Part shown: piece after piece, positions 1 through 5,574 of the stretch
Layout: each line of letters opens with the position of its first letter
How positions within the stretch are numbered: the first letter of the stretch is position 1
Assembly: GCA_050260215.1 (NCBI GenBank)
Contig: JBLNBU010000156.1
Location: forward strand, 1-6,031
Length of the DNA: 6,031 nt
Direction of reading: 5' to 3'
DNA from: JBLNBU01 sp050260215
Lineage (GTDB): Bacteria > Pseudomonadota > Alphaproteobacteria > Rhodospirillales > Magnetospirillaceae
Notes under the pieces: generated by a model
Seen by the model: the letters and a program-made list of their open reading frames with translations, nothing else
What the model was told of the DNA's origin: nothing
Databases searched by the model: none
Translations under genes and position numbers: made by a program

Positions 1-648
1 CAGGCCGGGGATGTCGGCCAGGATGAACTCGTCGCCGCCCATGTAGACCACGCCCAGGTTGGGGTGCAGGGTGGTGAAGGGATAGTCGGCGATCTTGGGG
101 CGAGCCCGGGTCACCGCGGCCAGGAAGGTCGACTTGCCGGCGTTGGGCAGCCCGACCAGGCCGGCATCGGCGATCAGCTTGAGGCGCAGCCAGATCCACG
201 CCTCTTGCCCCGGCCAGCCGTCGTCGGCGCGCCGGGGCGCCTGGTTGGTCGAGGTCTTGTAGTGGGCGTTGCCGAAGCCGCCGTCACCGCCCCTGAGGAG
301 CACCATGCGCTCGCCCGCCGCGGTCAGGTCGGCCAGCACCGTCTCCTTGTCCTCGTCGAGGACCTGGGTGCCGACGGGGACCTTCAGCACCACGTCGTGG
401 CCCTTGCCGCCGGTCTTGTTGCGGCCCTGGCCGTGATGGCCCTTCTCGGCCTTGAAGTGCTGCTGGTAGCGGTAGTCGATCAGGGTGTTGAGGTTGTCGA
501 CGCATTCCAGGATGACGTCGCCGCCGCGCCCGCCGTCGCCGCCGTCGGGACCGCCGAACTCGATGTACTTCTCGCGCCGGAAGCTGCACGCGCCAGCCCC
601 GCCGTCGCCGCTGCGCACATAGATCTTGGCCTGGTCGAGGAATTTCAT
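1..648 (-). CDS. obgE: Obg family GTPase (CgtA), N-terminal 216 residues, 3' end cut by the window edge
   Basis: This is a ribosome-associated GTPase acting in late 50S assembly and growth or stress control. That role is known for the family and is not shown here. The reading frame is open from ATG at 648 to the left edge. It begins MKFLDQAKIYVRSGDGG and carries the glycine-rich Obg domain over about residues 1-158, with the runs GGPDGGDGGRGG (32-43) and RGGDGGFGN (119-127). The G domain follows: G1/P-loop GLPNAGKS at 166-173, the switch region FTTLHP at 191-196, and G3 DIPG at 212-215, where the window stops. The G4 and G5 motifs and the variable C-terminus lie outside. No strong Shine-Dalgarno is visible: the nearest purine run is GAGAG, about 10 nt before the ATG. 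The start is still secure because MKFLDQAKI is the family N-terminus. The gene follows rpmA, as is common, but a terminator and a palindromic element separate the two. Confidence 0.97.
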   Translation of the reverse strand, partial: MKFLDQAKIYVRSGDGGAGACSFRREKYIEFGGPDGGDGGRGGDVILECVDNLNTLIDYRYQQHFKAEKGHHGQGRNKTGGKGHDVVLKVPVGTQVLDEDKETVLADLTAAGERMVLLRGGDGGFGNAHYKTSTNQAPRRADDGWPGQEAWIWLRLKLIADAGLVGLPNAGKSTFLAAVTRARPKIADYPFTTLHPNLGVVYMGGDEFILADIPGL

Positions 649-672
649 GGTGGTGCCGCTCTCAATGGAAAG

Positions 673-774
673 CCCTCTCCCAGCGGGAGAGGGTTTGGGT
701 GTGAGGGGGAATGCATCCGCCGAAGCGGGCGGCACCATTCTCCCTCACCCCGGCCCTCTCCCGCTGGGAGAGGG
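673..774. repeat. Paired inverted hairpin element (REP/BIME- or MITE-like)
   Basis: Two palindromic units lie head to head. The left unit (673-693) has arms CCCTCTCCC and GGGAGAGGG around the loop AGC. The right unit (754-774) has the same arms around the loop GCT, so it is the exact reverse complement of the left one. The similarity continues inward imperfectly: TTTGGGTGTGAGGGGGAATG after the left unit matches the reverse complement of the stretch before the right unit, with a 2-nt gap and a few changes. GAATG (709-713) pairs with CATTC (736-740). The centre adds a small stem, CCGCC (717-721) with GGCGG (728-732). The whole element could fold as one long imperfect hairpin or as three separate ones. 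CCCTCTCCC-type palindromes are known as repetitive extragenic elements in many proteobacteria. Assigning this copy to such a family is inference, because only one copy is in view. I see no coding capacity. Confidence 0.8.
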
Positions 775-780
775 TGCGAT

Positions 781-818
781 GAAAAAAGAAAAAGGGGAAC
801 GGCGATCCGTTCCCCTTT
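781..818 (-). terminator. Intrinsic terminator after rpmA
   Basis: On the minus strand a perfect 12-bp stem (AAAGGGGAACGG paired with CCGTTCCCCTTT, 791-818) with the tetraloop ATCG is followed directly by TTCTTTTTTC (781-790). It starts 33 nt past the rpmA stop codon. The T-rich tail is present only in the minus-strand direction, so it should stop rplU-rpmA transcripts and not plus-strand transcription. It lies upstream of obgE, so obgE expression needs either read-through or a separate promoter. Confidence 0.92.
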
Positions 819-851
819 CCCGAAAAACAGGCCTTGGTCGGAGAACGGCGC

Positions 852-1121
852 CTACTCGGCGGCCTCCGGCAGCGGCTCGACCGCGATGAAGGTGCGGCCG
901 TTGGCCTTGTGCTGGAACACCACGTGGCCCGCGGTGGTCGCGAACAGGGTGTGGTCCTTGCCCATGCCGACGTTGGCGCCGGGGTGGAACTGGGTGCCGC
1001 GCTGGCGAACGATGATGTTGCCGGGGATCACCAGTTCGCCGCCGAACTTCTTGACGCCGAGCCTCTGGCCGGCAGAGTCGCGGCCGTTGCGGGACGAGCC
1101 GCCAGCTTTCTTGTGAGCCAT
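852..1121 (-). CDS. rpmA: 50S ribosomal protein L27 (bL27)
   Basis: This is the 89-residue large-subunit protein bL27, whose N-terminal tail reaches the peptidyl-transferase centre and helps place the tRNA acceptor end (family knowledge). The sequence begins MAHKKAGGSSRNGRDS, the mature-type N-terminus without the cleavable extension seen in Firmicutes. It continues with the family hallmarks GVKKFGG (22-28), IPGNIIVRQRGT (32-43), FHPG.NVGMGKDHTLFA and KANGRTFIAV near the C-terminus. Length is normal for proteobacteria. The start is supported by GAGGAG at 1130-1135, 8 nt from the ATG and abutting the rplU stop codon. Only 14 nt separate it from rplU, so the two are almost certainly co-transcribed and probably translationally coupled. 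An intrinsic terminator lies just downstream. Confidence 0.98.
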   Translation of the reverse strand: MAHKKAGGSSRNGRDSAGQRLGVKKFGGELVIPGNIIVRQRGTQFHPGANVGMGKDHTLFATTAGHVVFQHKANGRTFIAVEPLPEAAE

Positions 1122-1135
1122 GGTTCAGTCTCCTC

Positions 1136-1438
1136 TCAACCGGCCGTGATGTCGGTGATGCGCAGGATCGTCAGGTCCTGGCGGTGGCCGTTCTTGCGGC
1201 GCGAGTTCTGGCGGCGGCGCTTCTTGAAGACGATCAGCTTCGGGCCGCGGGCCTGGGCGACGACGGTGGCGGTGACCTTGGCGCCGTCGACGGTCGGGGC
1301 GCCGATCTTGTCGCCAACCATCAGCACGTTGTCGAGGACCACCTCGGAACCGGCTTCACCGGCCAGCTTCTCGACGCGAATCACGTCGTCCTTGGCCACC
1401 TTGTACTGCTTACCGCCGGTCTGGATGACTGCGAACAT
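1136..1438 (-). CDS. rplU: 50S ribosomal protein L21 (bL21)
   Basis: This is a 100-residue 23S rRNA-binding protein of the large subunit. It begins MFAVIQTGGKQYKV and shows the usual bL21 layout: a beta-rich N-terminal half (DNVLMVGD, VDGAKVTATVVAQ) and a basic rRNA-contacting segment FKKRRRQNSRRKNGHRQ at about 71-87. It closes with LTILRITDITAG, matching the family's conserved LRIT ending. Length and start are typical. The ribosome-binding site is modest: AGG of CAGGTAG lies about 9 nt before the ATG. It is the first gene of the rplU-rpmA unit, with a strong promoter and a structured leader in front. The MCP gene upstream runs in the same direction and ends 97 bp before the rplU ATG. Confidence 0.98.
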   Translation of the reverse strand: MFAVIQTGGKQYKVAKDDVIRVEKLAGEAGSEVVLDNVLMVGDKIGAPTVDGAKVTATVVAQARGPKLIVFKKRRRQNSRRKNGHRQDLTILRITDITAG

Positions 1439-1468
1439 GACGATCTACCTGACAAAAGAAACGATGAA

Positions 1469-1491
1469 CGCGTCCGGGAGGACCCGGCGCG
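1469..1491 (-). promoter_or_regulatory. Hairpin in the rplU 5' leader, candidate control element
   Basis: Downstream of the predicted transcription start, the minus strand carries CGCGCCGGG, a TCCT loop, then CCCGG-A-CGCG. This makes a 9-bp GC-only stem with one bulged A. It is followed by about 30 nt, partly T-rich (TTCATCGTTTCTTTT), before the rplU ATG. Ribosomal protein operons often use leader structures for feedback control, and L21 leader RNAs are described in Firmicutes. No match to a known leader family is claimed here. The T-rich run is interrupted and offset by several bases, so it is a poor intrinsic terminator as it stands. It could also simply weaken read-through from the MCP gene. 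Confidence 0.45.
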
Positions 1492-1501
1492 AGAGGGCGC
1501 A

Positions 1502-1529
1502 ACTATACGCGCCGGCCGGGTCCTGTCAA
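1502..1529 (-). promoter_or_regulatory. Sigma70-type promoter of rplU-rpmA
   Basis: On the minus strand a perfect -35 box TTGACA (1524-1529) and a near-consensus -10 box TATAGT (1502-1507) are separated by 16 bp of GC-rich spacer. Transcription would start around 1494-1496, giving a leader of about 55 nt before the rplU ATG. The -35 box begins only 6 bp after the MCP stop codon. The A/T-rich boxes stand out sharply in a high-GC background, and a strong promoter is expected for a ribosomal protein operon. Confidence 0.88.
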
Positions 1530-1535
1530 CTGGAT

Positions 1536-3218
1536 TCAGCCGGCGCGCACCTGCCGCAGGAAGCCGCCGACGGCGCCGTTCAGGCGGTCGGCGTCGGCGT
1601 TGAGCAACTGGGCTGCACCCAGCACGCCCGAGGCGGCGTTGCCGGCCTCGCTGGCGGCCTGGGTGACGTTGGTGATGTTGCTCGACACCTCCTGGGTGCC
1701 GCGCGCCGCCTCCTCGACGTTGCGCGCGATCTCGGCGGTGGCGGCGGACTGTTCCTCCACTGCCGAGGCGATGGTGGTCGAGATCTCGTCGATGCGGCCG
1801 ATGGTGATGCCGACGCTGCGGATGGCCTGGGCGGCGCGGGTGGTCTCGGATTGCACCGCGCCGATCTGCTGGGCGATCTCCTCGGTGGCCCGGGCCGTCT
1901 GGTTGGCCAGGCTTTTGACCTCGTTGGCGACCACCGCGAAACCCTTGCCGGCGTCGCCGGCCCTGGCCGCCTCGATGGTGGCATTCAAGGCCAGCAGGTT
2001 GGTCTGCGAGGCGATGTCGTTGATCAGGTTGACGATCTCGCCGATACGCCCGGCCGCCTCGGCCAGGCCGCGGACGATCTCGTCGGTCTCGGTGGCCTCC
2101 TTGACCGCCGCCTTGGCGATGCGGGTCGATTCGACCACCTGGCGGCCGATTTCCGAGACCGAGCTCGACAGTTCCTCGGTGGCGGCCGCCACGGTCTGGA
2201 CGTTGGCGGCGGCCTGTTCGGAGGCTGCGGCGACCGAGCCGGCCTGGGCCGAGACCTGGCTGGCCAGCGCCGTCATGGTCTGGGCCGAGGACTCCATGTC
2301 GCGGGCGGCGGTGCCGACGCCCGAGACCACCGCGGACACCTCGCCCTCGAAGCGGTCGGCCAGGGACATCATCGCCTGGCGGCGTTCGGCCTCGGTGCGC
2401 TCCTTGGCGGCCTCCTGGTCGTGCTTCATCTGCTCCATGGCCAGGCCGTTGTCCTTGAACACCTGGACGGTGCGGGCCATGGCGCCGACCTCGTCGCGGC
2501 GCTCGCCGCCATCGACCGCCACGGTCAGGTCGCCGCCGGCCAGCTTGTCCATGGTCCCGCGCAGCTGTTCCAGTGGCCGCGACACCCCGGCGGTCATGAT
2601 CCACAGGCCGATGGCGGCCGAGACCGCCAGACCGCCGAAGCCGATCACCATGGTCAGCCGGATGGTGCTGTCGGTCTCGGCCGACAGTTCGGCCGAGTGG
2701 GCATCCATGCGCTTGACGATGTCGTCGGTGATCTTGACCATGTCGTCGCGCACCCTGTCCACGGCCGGGTCGTATTGGGTGCGCATCATGTGCATGGCCT
2801 CGGCATCGCGCTTCTCGGCGTCCAGGGCGAAGACCTGCTCGCGGATGGGGCGGATCGCATCGAAGTCGCGCTTGACGGCCGTCAGGCGTTCCTTCTCCTG
2901 GGGAACGCGGGCGGCGACGTCGTCGATCGTTTGGTGGAACTCGGTGCGAAGCGCCTCGAGGCGGGCCAGCACCTTGGCGCGGTCGGCTTCGTTGTCCTCG
3001 GCGATGGCGATATAGGTCTGGCGGCCGACCGACAGCAGCCGCTGCCCGGCGCGGACGTTCTCGCGCACGGCGACGGCGTCGTTCTCGATCAAGGCCGTAT
3101 AGGCGTCGTCGATGGCGTGCATCCGGATGCCGGCCAGGGCCAGGACGGCGACCATAGCCGCGGCCAGGGTGGCGAGGGTCAGCAGGACCTTGTGGGTAAG
3201 GCGAAGATTGCCCAGCAT
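1536..3218 (-). CDS. Methyl-accepting chemotaxis protein, transmembrane, with HAMP and signalling domains
   Basis: This 560-residue inner-membrane receptor would pass ligand binding to CheW/CheA. Layout: transmembrane helix 1 at about 10-30; a periplasmic region at about 31-187, predicted helical, with the length and charge pattern of a four-helix-bundle (4HB_MCP) sensor; transmembrane helix 2 at about 188-210. HAMP runs over about 211-263 (SRPLEQL, DEVGAMA). The long coiled-coil signalling domain follows to the C-terminus. Its conserved hairpin tip is at about 400-438 (QTNLLALNATIEAARAG, GKGFAVVANEVKSLA). Two stretches fit the methylation-site pattern: AAATEELSSS (344-353) and ASAVEEQSAA (484-493). 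There is no CheR/CheB-tethering pentapeptide; the protein ends FLRQVRAG. The start is supported by AGGGAG at 3225-3230, 6 nt before the ATG. The ligand cannot be told from sequence. It looks like an orphan receptor, since no other che genes are in view. Confidence 0.96.
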   Translation of the reverse strand: MLGNLRLTHKVLLTLATLAAAMVAVLALAGIRMHAIDDAYTALIENDAVAVRENVRAGQRLLSVGRQTYIAIAEDNEADRAKVLARLEALRTEFHQTIDDVAARVPQEKERLTAVKRDFDAIRPIREQVFALDAEKRDAEAMHMMRTQYDPAVDRVRDDMVKITDDIVKRMDAHSAELSAETDSTIRLTMVIGFGGLAVSAAIGLWIMTAGVSRPLEQLRGTMDKLAGGDLTVAVDGGERRDEVGAMARTVQVFKDNGLAMEQMKHDQEAAKERTEAERRQAMMSLADRFEGEVSAVVSGVGTAARDMESSAQTMTALASQVSAQAGSVAAASEQAAANVQTVAAATEELSSSVSEIGRQVVESTRIAKAAVKEATETDEIVRGLAEAAGRIGEIVNLINDIASQTNLLALNATIEAARAGDAGKGFAVVANEVKSLANQTARATEEIAQQIGAVQSETTRAAQAIRSVGITIGRIDEISTTIASAVEEQSAATAEIARNVEEAARGTQEVSSNITNVTQAASEAGNAASGVLGAAQLLNADADRLNGAVGGFLRQVRAG

Positions 3219-3325
3219 TGTTCGCTCCCTGGTCTAAGCCTTTTGGCGTAGGCCGTTAGCTTAGTACCGCCGGGCGGGTGCGGTCTTCCCCCTATTTACG
3301 CATATGTGCCGCACGAATATGTGCG
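3219..3325. other. 107-bp gap between the aminotransferase stop and the MCP start
   Basis: The gap holds the MCP Shine-Dalgarno (3225-3230) and an exact 8-bp direct repeat, ATATGTGC, at 3302-3309 and 3317-3324 (15-bp period). The second copy also forms a small inverted repeat with GCAC at 3311-3314. I see no convincing sigma70 or sigma28 flagellar promoter and no hairpin with a T-tail to end the aminotransferase transcript. The MCP promoter is probably here, but I cannot place it. Confidence 0.4.
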
Positions 3326-4528
3326 TCAGGCGCTACCGAACAGGGCCTGGTTGGCGGCGGGCAGCGCGGCGCCGGCGGAAATCGGGGCGCCCATCTCGGC
3401 CAGCACCGATTCCAGCGCGGTCAGGCAGCCCAGCACGTGGCGCGGCGTGGCGGACTGGCCCATCAGGCCGATGCGCCACACCTTGCCGGCCAGCGCCCCC
3501 AGTCCGGCGCCGATCTCCAGGCCGAAGCGGTCGAGCAGGCGGGCACGCACCATTGCCTCGTCGACGCCGGCGGGAACGGTGACGGCGTTGAGCTGAGGCA
3601 GGCGGTGGGCCTCGTCCACCAGCAGCCCCAGGCCCATGGCCTCGAGCCCGGCCTTCAGCGCCCGGTGCATGCGGGCGTGGCGGTGCCACGACGCCTCAAG
3701 GCCCTCCTCGTGCAGCATCACCAGCGCCTCGTGCAGGCCGTAGAGCGCATTGATCGGCGCGGTGTGGTGATAGGCGCGCTTGGCGCCTCCGTCCCAATAG
3801 GCGGTCAGCAGCGAGAGGTCGAGGAACCAGCTCTGGCACTTGGTGCGGCGCGCCTTGATCGCCTCGACGGCGCGGGCCGAGAAGGTCACCGGCGACAAGC
3901 CGGGGGCGCAGGACAGGCACTTCTGGCTGCCCGAATAGACGGCGTCGGCGCCCCACTCGTCGACCAGCACCGGCGTGCCGCCCAGCGAGGTCACCGCGTC
4001 GACGATGGTCAGCGCCCGGTACTTGTGCGCCAGCGCGCACAAGGCGGCGGCGTCCGACTGCACCCCGGTCGAGGTCTCGGCATGGACGAAGGCCAGCAGC
4101 TTGGCGTCGGGAGTGCCCTTCAGCACGTCCTCGACCTTGGCCGGGTCGATGGGCTGGCCGAAGGGGGCCTCGACCACCACGGCGGTGGCGCCGCAGCGCT
4201 CGACGTTCTCCTTCATGCGGCCGCCGAACACGCCGTTGATGCACACCACGGCGGTGTCGCCCGGTTCCAGCAGGTTGGCGAAGCATGCCTCCATGCCGGC
4301 CGAGCCGGGGCCCGAGATCGGCAGGGTCAGCGGGTTGGCGGTGCGAAACGTCCGCTGCAGCAGGTCCTTGACCTGGTCCATCATGGCGACGAAGGCCGGG
4401 TCCAGGTGGCCGATGGTCGGCCGGGCTTGGGCCGCCAGCACCCGCGGATGCACGTCCGAGGGGCCGGGCCCCATCAGGATGCGCAAGGGCGGCTGGAACG
4501 AGGCGACGGGCTCGTTGGCGCGGGACAT
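3326..4528 (-). CDS. Alanine/serine-glyoxylate aminotransferase, class V PLP enzyme
   Basis: This is a 400-residue, fold-type I pyridoxal-phosphate aminotransferase. It resembles vertebrate peroxisomal alanine-glyoxylate aminotransferase (AGXT) along its length: LMGPGPSDVHPRVLAA (18-33), NPLTLPISGPGSAGMEA (65-81), HAETSTGV (149-156), IVDAVTSLGGTP (175-186), YSGSQKCLSCAPG (198-210), YHHTAPINALYGLHEAL (253-269), and KVWRIGLMG (349-357). By that match K203 is the PLP Schiff-base lysine, D177 pairs with the cofactor nitrogen, and R352 binds the substrate carboxylate. The likely reaction is glyoxylate plus alanine or serine to glycine plus pyruvate or hydroxypyruvate. The preferred amino donor cannot be fixed from sequence. 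A (S)-ureidoglycine-glyoxylate role is possible for relatives, but no purine-catabolism genes are near. The start is supported by AAGGAG at 4534-4539, 5 nt before the ATG. It lies 11 nt downstream of the DUF2125 gene, so it is probably co-transcribed with it. Confidence 0.93.
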   Translation of the reverse strand: MSRANEPVASFQPPLRILMGPGPSDVHPRVLAAQARPTIGHLDPAFVAMMDQVKDLLQRTFRTANPLTLPISGPGSAGMEACFANLLEPGDTAVVCINGVFGGRMKENVERCGATAVVVEAPFGQPIDPAKVEDVLKGTPDAKLLAFVHAETSTGVQSDAAALCALAHKYRALTIVDAVTSLGGTPVLVDEWGADAVYSGSQKCLSCAPGLSPVTFSARAVEAIKARRTKCQSWFLDLSLLTAYWDGGAKRAYHHTAPINALYGLHEALVMLHEEGLEASWHRHARMHRALKAGLEAMGLGLLVDEAHRLPQLNAVTVPAGVDEAMVRARLLDRFGLEIGAGLGALAGKVWRIGLMGQSATPRHVLGCLTALESVLAEMGAPISAGAALPAANQALFGSA

Positions 4529-4539
4529 GGCGGCTCCTT

Positions 4540-5574
4540 CTAGCGGTGTTCGGCAGGCCAGGCCAGCGGCGGCACCGAAAGCACGCGGGCCGGGCCGATG
4601 GACAGCCAGCCGTCCTGCACCGTCACCGGCACCGGCAGGGCCGGCCGGCCGCGCGGGTCGGGCTTGGCCATCAGCCCCAGGAACACCTTGGCGGCGTTGG
4701 CGGGTCCGGGTTCGATCACGCCCGAACGGGCCAGGCGGTCCATGAACTCGCCATAGCCGCGCACCCGGGCCGACAGCGCCGCCAGCGGCTGCAGGTGGGG
4801 GTCGAGCGCCAGGGTGCCTTCGCCTTCCAGGCCCAGCGGCGCCCAGTCCAGCGCCACGCGGTCCAGTTCGACCACGCCGCCGTCGGCGCTCCAGCGGGCG
4901 ACGGCGTCGGCGGGCGCGGCGGTGGGGATGGGGCCCAGCACCCGGGCCTTGATGTCGACAAGGCCGATCTGGCGGTCCAGCACCAGGCCGGGGATGGCCG
5001 GCAGCTCGATGCCCTGGGCGGCGGCGGCCACCACCACCGTCGGGGTGTCGTGGCCGGGCATGGGCACTTCGAGCGGATCCAGGGTGGCGGCCAGCGACGC
5101 CACCTCGAGGCGGCCGAAGCCGGCGGCGACGACCTGGGTGCCGGTGGTGGTCAGGGTGGCGTCGTCCAGGCTGCCGTCGCGGGTCAGGTGGATCATCAGG
5201 TCGAGCGACACCGCGTCGATGCCCATCTCGGTCCCGGCGACGGTCAGCTTGTGACGGCCGGCCAGGTCCAGGCGGACGCGGGTCAGGTCGAAGGGCGACA
5301 CCCTGGCCGACAGGCGCGGTCCATGCCAGGCAAATCCGCCGGGAGCGGCCAGGCGGGGCGCCTCGAGGTTGAGGTGGATGGCTCCGGGAAAGCCGCTGAC
5401 CACCGGCCCGTGGCCGTCGACGGTCCAGCCGGCGGCGCGCCGGTCGTCGCGCCACTGTTCGAAGCCCTTGCGGATCTCGCCGGCGACGTGGAACCAATAG
5501 ACCGAATAGGCGACGGCCAGCACCGCCGCCACCACGGCAGGCACCACGACGGCAGGGCGGAAGCGAAACGACAT
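4540..5574 (-). CDS. DUF2125 family protein, N-terminally membrane-anchored
   Basis: This 344-residue protein has no assigned biochemical role that I know of. It starts MSFRFRPAVVVPAVVAAVLAVAYSVYWFHVAGEIRKGFEQW: a short basic stretch, one hydrophobic segment (about 8-30) and then a helical linker, consistent with a signal anchor and a periplasmic body. The HGPVVSGFPGAIHLNLEAP stretch (55-73) and the beta-rich, AsmA-like remainder are what I recognise as DUF2125, a mainly alphaproteobacterial family. No catalytic motif is visible. The ATG at 5574 gives the family-like N-terminus. An in-frame ATG at 5601 (preceded by GGAAAG) and a GTG at 5643 would add 9 or 23 residues without family character. 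The Shine-Dalgarno for the 5574 start is poor. The TAG stop is immediately followed by the Shine-Dalgarno of the aminotransferase gene. A functional link to that enzyme is unproven. Confidence 0.85.
   Translation of the reverse strand: MSFRFRPAVVVPAVVAAVLAVAYSVYWFHVAGEIRKGFEQWRDDRRAAGWTVDGHGPVVSGFPGAIHLNLEAPRLAAPGGFAWHGPRLSARVSPFDLTRVRLDLAGRHKLTVAGTEMGIDAVSLDLMIHLTRDGSLDDATLTTTGTQVVAAGFGRLEVASLAATLDPLEVPMPGHDTPTVVVAAAAQGIELPAIPGLVLDRQIGLVDIKARVLGPIPTAAPADAVARWSADGGVVELDRVALDWAPLGLEGEGTLALDPHLQPLAALSARVRGYGEFMDRLARSGVIEPGPANAAKVFLGLMAKPDPRGRPALPVPVTVQDGWLSIGPARVLSVPPLAWPAEHR

Noticed and set aside
673..774. CRISPR array or attachment site as the explanation of the two repeated units
   Set aside because: There are only two units, they are inverted and not direct, they are internally palindromic, and no cas gene or integrase is present.
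64..1116. Plus-strand frame of 350 codons across obgE, the repeat element and rpmA
   Set aside because: It runs antisense through two unmistakable genes and through a palindromic repeat and terminator, so it cannot be a real coding region.
1381..2604. Minus-strand frame of 407 codons overlapping the MCP and rplU genes
   Set aside because: It is an out-of-frame shadow of the MCP gene with Arg/Gly/Pro-rich composition and no domain.
834..3251. Long plus-strand open frame of 805 codons across rpmA, rplU and the MCP gene
   Set aside because: It is antisense to three clearly recognised genes, its product is low-complexity Gly/Asp/His/Leu-rich, and it arises from the rarity of stop codons in GC-rich DNA.
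3219..3325. Flagellar sigma28 promoter for the MCP gene
   Set aside because: TAAATAGGGGG has a TAAA-like start, but no GCCGATAA-like -10 box follows at the right distance.
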